Program-made: the position numbers and the translations under genes | The notes under the pieces: generated by a model | Database searches by the model: none | Seen by the model: the letters and a program-made list of their open reading frames with translations, nothing else | What the model was told of the DNA's origin: nothing | Part shown: positions 8,073 to 18,542 of the stretch, piece by piece | Numbering within the stretch: position 1 is the stretch's first letter | How the letters are laid out: each line of letters starts with the position of its first letter | DNA from: Paraburkholderia caribensis | GTDB lineage: Bacteria; Pseudomonadota; Gammaproteobacteria; Burkholderiales; Burkholderiaceae | DNA length: 64,000 nucleotides | Direction of reading: 5' to 3' | Assembly (NCBI RefSeq): GCF_002902945.1 | Contig: NZ_CP026101.1 | Location: 3,348,001 to 3,412,000, forward strand

Positions 8073-8402
8073 TTAATTCCCGACCGTCACAGTGATGTGA
8101 CAGGATTGCTTCTCGATGCGGTTACCGCGACCCTTTGCGCGTGCGGTGAAACGCTTCAGCGAAGCAGCCTTGTCGACGTAGATGCTCGTGATCTTGAGCT
8201 CGTCGATATCGGCGCCTTCGTTGTGTTCCGCATTCGCGATCGCAGACAACACGACCTTCTTAACGATACCCGCCGCCTTCTTCGGCGAGAACGTCAGAAC
8301 GTTCAGCGCCTTGTCGACCGGCAAACCACGAATCTGGTCAGCCACAAGGCGCGTTTTCTGCGCCGAGATGCGGGCACCGCGATGAATTGCTTTCACTTCC
8401 AT
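8073..8402 (-). CDS. rplV: 50S ribosomal protein L22
   Basis: The 109-residue protein starts MEVKAIHRGARISAQKTRLV. Its long beta-hairpin segment (SLKRFTARAKGRGNRIEKQS) reaches into the exit tunnel. Changes in that loop give macrolide resistance in other bacteria, and no deletion is seen here. It sits between rpsS and rpsC. Confidence 0.97.
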   Translation of the reverse strand: MEVKAIHRGARISAQKTRLVADQIRGLPVDKALNVLTFSPKKAAGIVKKVVLSAIANAEHNEGADIDELKITSIYVDKAASLKRFTARAKGRGNRIEKQSCHITVTVGN

Positions 8403-8414
8403 CTTGATTGCCCC

Positions 8415-8690
8415 TTATTTCTTGGCCTTCTTGTCGGCCGCGTGACCCTTGAACGTACGGGTCAGTGCGAACTCGCCAAGCTTGTGGCCGACCATGTTTT
8501 CCGTGACGTACACCGGAACGTGTTGACGGCCGTTATGAACGGCGATCGTCAGACCGATGAAGTCCGGCAGGATCGTCGAGCGACGCGACCAGGTCTTGAT
8601 TGGCTTCTTGTCGCGCGATGCTGCAGCCGCCTCAACTTTCTTCAGCAAATGGGCGTCGCAGAACGGACCTTTTTTAATAGAACGTGCCAT
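8415..8690 (-). CDS. rpsS: 30S ribosomal protein S19
   Basis: The 91-residue protein starts MARSIKKGPFCDAHLLKKVE and has the S19 signature PDFIGLTIAVHNGRQHVPVY. S19 pairs with S13 in the 30S head. It follows rplB by 10 bp. Confidence 0.97.
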   Translation of the reverse strand: MARSIKKGPFCDAHLLKKVEAAAASRDKKPIKTWSRRSTILPDFIGLTIAVHNGRQHVPVYVTENMVGHKLGEFALTRTFKGHAADKKAKK

Positions 8691-8700
8691 TGCCTACTCC

Positions 8701-9528
8701 TTAACGCTTGTGACGGCGCTGGACGATCATGCTCGTCGTGCGCTTGTTGCTACGGGTGCGATAACCCTTCGTCGGCGTGCCCCACGGGCTCACCGGATCG
8801 CGACCTGCAGCCGTCTTGCCTTCACCACCACCGTGCGGGTGATCGACCGGGTTCATAACAACGCCACGCACCGTCGGACGGATACCGCGCCAGCGGTTCG
8901 CGCCAGCCTTACCGATTTGACGGAGGCTGTGCTCTTCGTTGCCTACTTCACCGATCGTCGCGCGGCATTCGATGTGAACGCGGCGGATTTCGCCCGAACG
9001 CAGACGAACCTGCGCATAGGTGCCTTCGCGAGCCAGCAGCATCGCCGACGTACCAGCCGAACGCGCCATTTGCGCGCCCTTGCCCGGCAACATCTCGATG
9101 CAGTGAATCGTCGTACCGACCGGGATGTTGCGGATCGGCAGCGTATTGCCTGCGCGGATCGGAGCTTCCGAACCCGACATCAGTTGCGTACCAACCGTCA
9201 CGCCCTTCGGAGCGATGATGTAACGACGCTCGCCGTCTGCGTACAGGACCAGCGCGATGTTCGCGCTACGGTTCGGATCGTATTCGAGGCGTTCAACCTT
9301 TGCCGGAATACCATCCTTCGTGCGACGGAAATCGACGATACGGTAGTGTTGCTTATGACCACCGCCTTTGTGACGTGTGGTGATGTGGCCGTTGTTGTTA
9401 CGGCCGGCGGTCTTGCTCTGCACGTCGAGCAGCGGCGCGTACGGCTTGCCCTTATGCAGATCCTTGTTGACCACCTTGACCATCGCGCGGCGGCCCGGCG
9501 AAGTCGGCTTAACTTTCACGATTGCCAT
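8701..9528 (-). CDS. rplB: 50S ribosomal protein L2
   Basis: The 275-residue protein starts MAIVKVKPTSPGRRAMVKVV, with an OB-fold and an SH3-like domain. The C-terminal motif VDHPHGGGEGKTAAGRDP holds the conserved His needed for peptidyl transfer activity. L2 is one of the largest 23S rRNA binders. Only 2 bp separate its ATG from the rplW stop. Confidence 0.98.
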   Translation of the reverse strand: MAIVKVKPTSPGRRAMVKVVNKDLHKGKPYAPLLDVQSKTAGRNNNGHITTRHKGGGHKQHYRIVDFRRTKDGIPAKVERLEYDPNRSANIALVLYADGERRYIIAPKGVTVGTQLMSGSEAPIRAGNTLPIRNIPVGTTIHCIEMLPGKGAQMARSAGTSAMLLAREGTYAQVRLRSGEIRRVHIECRATIGEVGNEEHSLRQIGKAGANRWRGIRPTVRGVVMNPVDHPHGGGEGKTAAGRDPVSPWGTPTKGYRTRSNKRTTSMIVQRRHKR

Positions 9529-9530
9529 GA

Positions 9531-9845
9531 TTACTTGGCCTCCGCTTCAAAGTTGATTTCCTGGCCGGGCTTCAGGCAGACGTAGGCCTTCTTCACGTCC
9601 TTGCGCTTGCCCATGAAACGGCCAAAGCGCTTTGCTTTGCCCTTCTGGACCAGCACGTTGACGGAATTGACTTCCACCTTGAACAGCAGCTCGACAGCAG
9701 CCTTCACTTCCTGCTTCGTAGCGTCCGGCGCAACTTCGAACACGACTTGCTCGTTCTTGTCAGCCACCAGGGTCGCCTTTTCGGAGATCACCGGCGCGAG
9801 CAGAACTTGCATCAAACGATGATCGTTTTTGCGAACTTCGCTCAT
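9531..9845 (-). CDS. rplW: 50S ribosomal protein L23
   Basis: The 104-residue protein starts [20 protein letters not shown]. It has the L23 loop [19 protein letters not shown], which points into the tunnel exit. L23 is the docking site for trigger factor and SRP. It overlaps the rplD stop by 4 bp, which suggests translational coupling. Confidence 0.97.
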
Positions 9846-10462
9846 GACAGCAACTCCTCGATCTGGGCGACCGCAGCCTTCGTGATCAGCACTTTCTTGA
9901 AGTAGATCAGCGACAGGGGGTCGGCGTAACGCGGCTCGACAACCGCCACATGGGCCAGGTTGCGCGACGCGAGGTACAGGTTTTCGTCAACCGTGTCGGT
10001 GATGACCAGCACGGAGTCGAGACCCATTGCCTTGAACTTTTCGGCCAGCAGCTTCGTCTTCGGTGCTTCGAGCGTCAGCTCGTCGACAACCGCGATGCGG
10101 CCTTCGCGGGCCAGCTGCGAGAAGATCGAGCAGAGACCTGCGCGATGCATCTTCTTGTTGACCTTGTGCGAGAAATTTTCTTCCGGCGAATTCGGGAAGA
10201 TACGACCACCGCCACGCCACAACGGGCTCGACGACATACCGGCACGAGCACGGCCCGTACCCTTCTGGCGCCACGGCTTTTTCGTGGTGTGCTTGACCTG
10301 CTCACGATCCTTCTGAGCGCGGTTACCGCTACGTGCGTTCGCCTGATAAGCGACGACGATCTGGTGGATCAGGGCTTCGTTGTAGTCACGGCCGAACACG
10401 ACGTCCGACGCGTTAACTGCTGCGCCTTCCTGACCGTTGGCATTCAGGAGCTTAAGTTCCAT
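9842..10462 (-). CDS. rplD: 50S ribosomal protein L4
   Basis: The 206-residue protein starts [20 protein letters not shown]. The tunnel loop ([20 protein letters not shown]) is intact, so it gives no sign of a macrolide-resistance change. In E. coli L4 also represses the S10 operon. Its ATG overlaps the rplC stop by one base (TAATG). Confidence 0.97.
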
Positions 10463-11121
10463 TATTTCGCTCCTTTCACGGCGCGCGTCTTCACAGCCGG
10501 CGTCACGAAAACCTTGCCGCCCTTCGCACCCGGAACAGCACCCTTGACCAGCAGCAGCTTGCGATCTGCGTCGATACGTGCGATTTCGAGGTTCTGCACG
10601 GTGACCGTCTCGTCACCCATATGACCCGTCATGCGCTTACCCGGGAAAACACGACCCGGATCCTGCGCCATACCGATCGAACCCGGCACGTTGTGCGAAC
10701 GCGAGTTACCATGCGATGCACGACCCGACGCGAAGTTGTAGCGCTTGATGGTACCGGCGTAGCCCTTACCGATCGAGGTGCCTTGCACGTCGACCTTCTG
10801 ACCTACTTCGAAGAGATCCACACCGATCACTGCGCCATTCGACAGCTCGGCGGCCTTGACGGCGTCGATCTGGAATTCCTTGAGGATTTCACCGGCTTGA
10901 ACGCCGGCTTTGGCGAGATGACCTGCCAACGGCTTCGTCACACGCGATGCACGGCGCGTACCGAAGGCAACCTGAACGGCCGTGTAGCCGTCGGTTTCAA
11001 CAGTCTTGATCTGCGTCACGCGGTTGTCGGACACGTCCAGCACGGTGACGGGAATCGAATCCCCTTCAGCCGTGAAGATACGGGTCATGCCAACCTTGCG
11101 ACCTACGAGTCCAAGGCTCAT
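10462..11121 (-). CDS. rplC: 50S ribosomal protein L3
   Basis: The 219-residue protein starts [21 protein letters not shown] chose this ATG, with GGAGAAA upstream, over one four codons earlier (MEKT), because the family begins MSLGL. L3 carries a long loop towards the peptidyl transferase centre ([20 protein letters not shown]). It is the first gene after a strong promoter, separated from rpsJ by 188 bp. Confidence 0.96.
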
Positions 11122-11217
11122 CGTTTTCTCCATTCCCGACTGCGATTGGTCGGGGCTAATTTACAAAATGCCTCGCGCTTCAGAGGCGAAACGCGACGGC
11201 TTTTTTACGCAAATGCG

Positions 11218-11249
11218 CGAAAAGCCTTGCATTATAGCGAGGCTTTTCG
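11218..11249. repeat. Inverted repeat enclosing the rplC promoter -10 box
   Basis: Arms CGAAAAGCCT and AGGCTTTTCG (10 bp, perfect) enclose a 12-base loop (11228-11239) that holds the TATAAT box of the rplC promoter on the minus strand. It is the same arrangement as at 6292-6324. As RNA from the upstream rpsJ transcript it would fold into a stable hairpin without a following U-run. Confidence 0.7.
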
Positions 11250-11259
11250 TTTTCTGCAA
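11231..11259 (-). promoter_or_regulatory. sigma70-type promoter for the S10 operon from rplC
   Basis: On the minus strand a TTGCAG -35 box (11254-11259) and a perfect TATAAT -10 box (11231-11236) are 17 bp apart. The leader to the rplC ATG is about 100 bp and holds small stems (GCCTC/GAGGC and CCCGAC/GTCGGG). The promoter lies between rpsJ and rplC, so rpsJ can be read with the str genes while rplC-rpsQ has its own start. Confidence 0.65.
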
Positions 11260-11309
11260 GCAATCAAAGACTTAGCGGCATCCAATAACCCGGTAACCGC
11301 TCGCAGCCT

Positions 11310-11621
11310 TTACTGCAGCTTGATTTCGACGTCGACACCAGCCGGCAGATCCAGCTTCATCAACGCGTCGACGGTCTTGTCCGTCGGATCGACGATGTCC
11401 ATCAGGCGTTGGTGCGTGCGGATTTCGAGCTGGTCGCGCGACGTCTTGTTGACGTGCGGCGAACGAAGGATGTCGAAACGCTGGATGCGGGTCGGCAGGG
11501 GCACCGGACCACGAACGATTGCGCCAGTCCGCTTTGCCGTGTCGACGATCTCAGCTGCCGATTGATCGATCAGACGATAGTCGAACGCTTTGAGGCGAAT
11601 GCGGATTTTCTGGTTCTGCAT
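11310..11621 (-). CDS. rpsJ: 30S ribosomal protein S10 / NusE
   Basis: The 103-residue protein starts MQNQKIRIRLKAFDYRLIDQ, the S10 N-terminus. The 12 upstream in-frame residues (MQYRLALSKEFV) are not part of the family. S10 is in the 30S head and, as NusE with NusB, binds boxA RNA in rRNA antitermination. BoxA sites are present in the rrn operon of this window. It lies after tuf rather than directly before rplC. Confidence 0.96.
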   Translation of the reverse strand: MQNQKIRIRLKAFDYRLIDQSAAEIVDTAKRTGAIVRGPVPLPTRIQRFDILRSPHVNKTSRDQLEIRTHQRLMDIVDPTDKTVDALMKLDLPAGVDVEIKLQ

Positions 11622-11662
11622 GACGAATTCCTTGGAAAGAGCGAGGCGATATTGCACCGCCG

Positions 11663-11713
11663 ATTAAAAAAGAGCGTAGGTCTGGGCGCCCGCTTGGCGC
11701 GAGTGCCCAGACC
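11663..11713 (-). terminator. Terminator or attenuator between tuf and rpsJ
   Basis: On the minus strand a stem GGTCTGGGC/GCCCAGACC (11679-11687 with 11705-11713) is followed after seven bases by a run of six T (11666-11671). It lies 35 bp after the tuf stop and about 40 bp before the rpsJ ATG. It may reduce read-through from tuf. No strong promoter was seen between it and rpsJ, so it is more likely an attenuator than a full stop. Confidence 0.55.
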
Positions 11714-11747
11714 CGGGCACTGCATACTGCTACAGCAATCTTCGATT

Positions 11748-12938
11748 TTACTCGATGATCTTAGCAACGACACCTGCGCCGACGGTACGGCCACCTTCGC
11801 GGATTGCGAAGCGCAGACCTTCTTCCATGGCGATCGGAGCGATCAGCTTCACCGTGATCGACACGTTGTCGCCCGGCATCACCATTTCCTTGTCCTTCGG
11901 CAGTTCGATCGAGCCCGTCACGTCCGTCGTACGGAAGTAGAACTGCGGACGGTAGTTGTTGAAGAACGGCGTGTGACGGCCGCCTTCGTCCTTGCTCAGC
12001 ACGTACACTTCAGCCGTGAAGTGCGTGTGCGGCGTGATCGAACCCGGCTTGGCCAGCACCTGGCCACGCTCCACGTCTTCACGCTTCGTGCCGCGCAGCA
12101 GGATACCGACGTTGTCGCCTGCCTGCCCCTGGTCGAGCAGCTTGCGGAACATTTCCACGCCCGTGCAGGTCGTCTTCACCGTCGGCTTGATACCGACGAT
12201 TTCGATTTCTTCGCCGACCTTGACGATGCCGCGCTCGACGCGACCCGTCACCACCGTGCCACGACCCGAGATCGAGAACACGTCTTCCACCGGCATCAGG
12301 AACGCGCCGTCAACCGCGCGCTCCGGCGTCGGGATGTACGTGTCCAGGGCGTCGGCCAGGTTCATGATCGCCACTTCGCCCAGCTCGCCCTTGTCGCCTT
12401 CGAGCGCCAGCTTCGCCGAACCCTTGATGATCGGCGTGTCGTCGCCCGGGAAGTCGTACTTCGACAGAAGTTCGCGCACTTCCATTTCGACCAGCTCGAG
12501 CAGCTCGGCGTCGTCCACCATGTCGCACTTGTTCAGGAACACGATGATGTACGGCACACCGACCTGACGCGCCAGCAGGATGTGCTCACGCGTTTGCGGC
12601 ATCGGGCCGTCAGCAGCCGAGCACACCAGAATTGCGCCGTCCATCTGCGCTGCGCCCGTGATCATGTTCTTCACATAGTCAGCGTGGCCCGGGCAGTCGA
12701 CGTGCGCGTAGTGGCGGTTCGCCGTTTCGTACTCGACGTGTGCCGTGTTGATCGTGATACCGCGCGCCTTTTCTTCCGGCGCTGCGTCGATCTGGTCGTA
12801 GGCCTTTGCTTCGCCGCCGAACTTCGCGGTCAGCACCGTCGTGATCGCTGCCGTCAGCGTGGTCTTGCCGTGGTCAACGTGACCGATCGTGCCGACGTTC
12901 ACGTGCGGCTTGGTCCGCTCGAATTTACCTTTAGCCAT
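11748..12938 (-). CDS. tuf: Elongation factor Tu (copy 1, str operon)
   Basis: EF-Tu carries aminoacyl-tRNA to the ribosomal A site as its GTP complex. The 396-residue protein has the G1 motif GHVDHGKTT (about residue 18-26), G3 DCPGH and G4 NKCD, then the two beta-barrel domains. The protein is identical to the one at 30927-32117. By eye, the DNA of the two copies differs only at three synonymous sites near the 5' end (codons 2, 5 and 6). It lies 48 bp after fusA and before rpsJ. Confidence 0.98.
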   Translation of the reverse strand: MAKGKFERTKPHVNVGTIGHVDHGKTTLTAAITTVLTAKFGGEAKAYDQIDAAPEEKARGITINTAHVEYETANRHYAHVDCPGHADYVKNMITGAAQMDGAILVCSAADGPMPQTREHILLARQVGVPYIIVFLNKCDMVDDAELLELVEMEVRELLSKYDFPGDDTPIIKGSAKLALEGDKGELGEVAIMNLADALDTYIPTPERAVDGAFLMPVEDVFSISGRGTVVTGRVERGIVKVGEEIEIVGIKPTVKTTCTGVEMFRKLLDQGQAGDNVGILLRGTKREDVERGQVLAKPGSITPHTHFTAEVYVLSKDEGGRHTPFFNNYRPQFYFRTTDVTGSIELPKDKEMVMPGDNVSITVKLIAPIAMEEGLRFAIREGGRTVGAGVVAKIIE

Positions 12939-12986
12939 GTTTCTCTTCTTTCAAAAAAGTTGTTCGATGAATGACTATGCGAGGTC

Positions 12987-15089
<2,103 letters not shown>

Positions 15090-15219
15090 TTTGATCCTCT
15101 ATTGGGATGACACGATGGAAACCAGTCCATCGCGCTCTAACACAAACGGGCGAGGCGCTTTGCAAGCGCACCCGCCCGGAATTTCTTTCCGCTTTACTGC
15201 CAGCCCGGGGACGGGATGC

Positions 15220-15690
15220 TTAGAAACGGAAATGCGAGAACGCCTTGTTGGCTTCTGCCATCCGGTGAACTTCGTCGCGCTTCTTCATCGCGCCGCCACG
15301 GCCTTCAGCCGCTTCGGAGAGTTCACCAGCCAGACGCAGAGCCATCGACTTCTCGCTGCGCTTCTTCGCGGCTTCACGCAGCCAACGCATCGCCAATGCC
15401 ATACGACGCGACGGACGCACTTCGACCGGAACCTGATAGTTCGCACCACCAACGCGACGGCTCTTCACTTCGACCACCGGCTTCACGTTGTTGAGCGCTA
15501 CCGTGAACACTTCCAGCGGGTCCTTGCCACCCTTGGTCTGGATCTGTTCGAAAGCGCCGTACACGATGCGCTCGGCAACCGACTTCTTGCCGGAGAGCAT
15601 CAGCACGTTCATGAATTTTGCAACATCAACGTTACCGAACTTCGGATCCGGCAACACTTCCCGCTTGGGGACTTCGCGACGACGCGGCAT
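15220..15690 (-). CDS. rpsG: 30S ribosomal protein S7
   Basis: The 156-residue protein starts MPRRREVPKREVLPDPKFGN and has the S7 signature around DPKFGNVDVAKFMNVLM. S7 starts assembly of the 30S head. In E. coli it represses the str operon by binding the rpsL-rpsG spacer. The spacer here is 184 bp long, long enough for such a site. Confidence 0.97.
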   Translation of the reverse strand: MPRRREVPKREVLPDPKFGNVDVAKFMNVLMLSGKKSVAERIVYGAFEQIQTKGGKDPLEVFTVALNNVKPVVEVKSRRVGGANYQVPVEVRPSRRMALAMRWLREAAKKRSEKSMALRLAGELSEAAEGRGGAMKKRDEVHRMAEANKAFSHFRF

Positions 15691-15874
15691 GTTTCTTCCT
15701 TTGACTTTTCAGTTGGAGCAGTGCCTCTGCACTCACCCCGCGGCCACCAACTAACCCGATTCATCCATTACGACTTACCAGCCTGGTCGGGTGACCACTT
15801 ACTCGACAGCACCGGCTATCCGGCACCACCGCTAAACCGCTCTTGTGAGCGACCTGTTACTGCCGACCGGCTTC

Positions 15875-16255
15875 TTACTTGCCAGCCTTGGCACGCTTCG
15901 CACCGTACTTCGAGCGAGCCTGCTTACGATCCTTGACGCCCTGGGTATCCAGCGAGCCACGAACCATGTGGTAACGCACACCCGGCAAGTCCTTCACACG
16001 GCCGCCGCGAATCAGCACGACCGAGTGTTCCTGCAGGTTGTGGCCTTCACCACCGATGTACGAAATGACTTCGAAGCCGTTCGTCAGGCGCACCTTGGCG
16101 ACCTTACGGAGTGCCGAGTTCGGCTTCTTAGGCGTCGTGGTGTACACACGGGTGCACACGCCGCGACGCTGGGGGCAGTCCTGCAAGGCCGGGCTCTTGC
16201 TCTTCGTCGTTTCCGACGTGCGGCCTTTGCGAACCAGTTGATTGATGGTTGGCAT
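15875..16255 (-). CDS. rpsL: 30S ribosomal protein S12
   Basis: The 126-residue protein starts [20 protein letters not shown] and holds both loops that monitor decoding: [15 protein letters not shown] and [12 protein letters not shown]. Both lysines changed in classical streptomycin-resistant mutants are the wild-type Lys. It is the first gene of the str operon, after a good promoter at 16405-16434. Confidence 0.97.
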
Positions 16256-16404
16256 TGTTTATTCCTGAAATTGAACAAAATCGACGCGTTCATTTCTGGG
16301 CAAAGCAGAAAATGACGCGTTCTGACTACTGCTGATTTCCAGCCCTGGCGTTTTGGCGACGCGCTCGCGCCGCACGGAATCCTGCCAAGAACCGGAACCT
16401 AGCA

Positions 16405-16434
16405 TCATATTCCGAAAATCCCAAACGAGTCAAC
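16405..16434 (-). promoter_or_regulatory. sigma70-type promoter of the str operon
   Basis: On the minus strand a TTGACT -35 box (16429-16434, 5/6) and a TATGAT -10 box (16405-16410, 5/6) are 18 bp apart, about 150 bp before the rpsL ATG. The -35 box lies only about 40 bp after the recQ stop. No terminator is visible between recQ and this promoter, so some read-through from recQ is possible. Confidence 0.6.
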
Positions 16435-16474
16435 AGGTTGCGCCGATTCGAAAGGGTTGGCGGCGCACCAAGAC

Positions 16475-18322
16475 TCAATCCGCAGCGACGACTTCGAGCA
16501 GTTCGTCGCCGAAACGGTCGAGCTTACGCGCGCCCATACCCGGAATATGGCGCAAATCTTCGAGCGACCCCGGGGAGTTGCGCGCAATTTCGGCCAGCGT
16601 GGCATCGTGGAAAATGACGTAAGCCGGCACGCCATCGCTCTTCGCGGTTTCCGTGCGCCACGCGCGCAGACGGTCCCAGCGCGCGCGCTCGCGTGAATTC
16701 ATGCCCGCTGTCGGATCGGCGCGTTCGCTTGTGCGTCCGGAGGATTGACGCGTGCGCACTGGCTTCACATAGCGCCGCATCGTCACTTGTTGCTCGCCTT
16801 TTAGGACAGGCTTGCTGGCTTCCGTCAGCACGAGGGCACCGAAACCGTCGTGATCGACGGTGAGAAATCCGAATGCGACCAACTGGCGAAACACCGCTCG
16901 CCATTCATGTTCGGATAACGCCGCACCAATTCCGAATGTGCTCAGCTTCTCGTGGCCACGCTGCAGAATCTTCTCGGTACGATTGCCGCGAAGAATGTCG
17001 ATCAGATGTCCTGCGCCGAAATTGAATCCGCTAGCGCGCTGCGCACGAAACGCGCATGACAGCGCCATCTGCGATTCACGCGTGGCATCCCACGATGCCG
17101 GCGGCTCGAGACATGTATCACAGTTGCCGCAGGGCTTGCCCTCTTCGCCGAAGTAAGCCAGCAACCGCACGCGCCGGCACGTAGCCGTTTCGCATAAACC
17201 GAGCAACGCATCGAGCTTGCCGGTTTGCACGCGCTTATGCGCATCGTCGGCGTCGGATTCGTCGATCATCTTGCGCTGCTGCACGACATCGCCGAGACCG
17301 TACGTCATCCAGGCGTTCGCCGGCAAACCATCGCGGCCGGCGCGCCCTGTTTCCTGGTAATAGCCTTCGACGCTCTTCGGCAAATCGAGATGCGCGACAA
17401 AGCGCACGTCCGGTTTGTCGATGCCCATGCCGAACGCGATCGTCGCGCACATCACGATGCCCTCTTCGCGCTGGAAGATTTCCTGGTGCCGCTGGCGCAC
17501 CTCAAACTCCATTCCCGCGTGATACGGCAGCGCTCGCACGCCCTGCGCCTTCAGCCATTCAGCCGTCTCTTCGACCTTGCGGCGCGACAGGCAATACACG
17601 ACCCCCGCGTCGGTCGTGTTGTCCGGACGCGTGTGTTCCGCGCGGATGAAATCGAGCAGTTGCGAACGCGCGTTGTCCTTCTCGACGATCCGATAGCGGA
17701 TATTCGGCCGATCGAAACTCGATACGAACACACGCGCGTCGTCGAGCGCGAGGCGATGAATGATTTCGTCGCGCGTGATCGCGTCGGCCGTGGCCGTCAG
17801 CGCGATGCGCGGTACCGAAGGGAACCGCTCGTGCAACACCGACAGCTGGATGTACTCGGGTCTGAAATCGTGCCCCCATTGCGACACGCAATGTGCTTCG
17901 TCGATAGCGAACAAGCCGATTCGCGCGCGCTCGAGCAGATCGAGAAAGCGCGGCGTCATCAGCCGTTCAGGAGCGACGTACAGCAGATCGATTTCGCCCT
18001 CACGCAAGGCGCGCTCCGTCGCGGCCGCATCGGCGCCTGACAGCGTCGAGTTCAAATACGCCGCGCGCACGCCGACTTCCCGCAAGGCCGCCACCTGGTC
18101 CTGCATCAACGCGATCAGCGGCGAGACGACGATCCCTGCGCCCAACCCGGCTTCGCGGCGCACCAGCGACGGAATCTGATAGCACAGCGATTTGCCACCG
18201 CCTGTCGGCATCAGCACCAGACAGTCGCCGCCAGAAGAAACGTGTTCGACGATTTCTCCCTGCTGCCCTCGAAACGCGGGATAACCGAAAACTTCGTTGA
18301 GGATCTGGAGCGGACGGGACAT
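16475..18322 (-). CDS. recQ: ATP-dependent DNA helicase RecQ
   Basis: RecQ unwinds DNA 3'-5' in recombination and repair of stalled forks. The 615-residue protein has Walker A (PTGGGKS, about residue 39-45), a DEAH box (AIDEAHCVSQWGHD), the helicase C domain (GRAGRDG), the zinc-binding RQC Cys cluster (CRRV...CGNCDTC) and a C-terminal HRDC domain (RAWRTETAKSDGVPAYVIF...). The start is MSRPLQILNEVFGY. The open frame runs 57 codons further up, across the rpoC terminator, which is not plausible. No clear Shine-Dalgarno precedes the ATG. It stands alone between rpoC and rpsL. Confidence 0.95.
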   Translation of the reverse strand: MSRPLQILNEVFGYPAFRGQQGEIVEHVSSGGDCLVLMPTGGGKSLCYQIPSLVRREAGLGAGIVVSPLIALMQDQVAALREVGVRAAYLNSTLSGADAAATERALREGEIDLLYVAPERLMTPRFLDLLERARIGLFAIDEAHCVSQWGHDFRPEYIQLSVLHERFPSVPRIALTATADAITRDEIIHRLALDDARVFVSSFDRPNIRYRIVEKDNARSQLLDFIRAEHTRPDNTTDAGVVYCLSRRKVEETAEWLKAQGVRALPYHAGMEFEVRQRHQEIFQREEGIVMCATIAFGMGIDKPDVRFVAHLDLPKSVEGYYQETGRAGRDGLPANAWMTYGLGDVVQQRKMIDESDADDAHKRVQTGKLDALLGLCETATCRRVRLLAYFGEEGKPCGNCDTCLEPPASWDATRESQMALSCAFRAQRASGFNFGAGHLIDILRGNRTEKILQRGHEKLSTFGIGAALSEHEWRAVFRQLVAFGFLTVDHDGFGALVLTEASKPVLKGEQQVTMRRYVKPVRTRQSSGRTSERADPTAGMNSRERARWDRLRAWRTETAKSDGVPAYVIFHDATLAEIARNSPGSLEDLRHIPGMGARKLDRFGDELLEVVAAD

Positions 18323-18359
18323 GAAGGAGAGAAAAAAGTGCGCGGAGCGGGTGACTCGA

Positions 18360-18368
18360 ATTTTACCA
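18360..18368 (-). promoter_or_regulatory. Extended -10 promoter candidate for recQ
   Basis: On the minus strand TGG followed directly by TAAAAT forms an extended -10 element about 37 bp before the recQ ATG. No good -35 box is present at 17 bp. It lies between the rpoC terminator and recQ, the only place recQ could start independently. Confidence 0.4.
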
Positions 18369-18458
18369 ATGCAATCGCACTTCGCCCGAGGTTTGTCGTG
18401 TAACTGACCGTCCGGCAGAGTCCGAAGGGCATAGGAAGAAACGCAAATCCGCAAGGCG

Positions 18459-18490
18459 AAAAAAAACCGCCCGGTCGAAACCGGGCGGTT
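18459..18490 (-). terminator. Intrinsic terminator of the rpoBC operon
   Basis: A perfect 11-bp stem AACCGCCCGGT/ACCGGGCGGTT with a 4-base loop lies about 50 bp after the rpoC stop and runs into eight U on the minus strand. This is a textbook rho-independent terminator. It ends the long secE-rpoC unit. Confidence 0.95.
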
Positions 18491-18542
18491 CATGCAACTT
18501 CAGCGAACTTCACAGGCGTGGCGGCATAAGCCGCCTGCCGGC

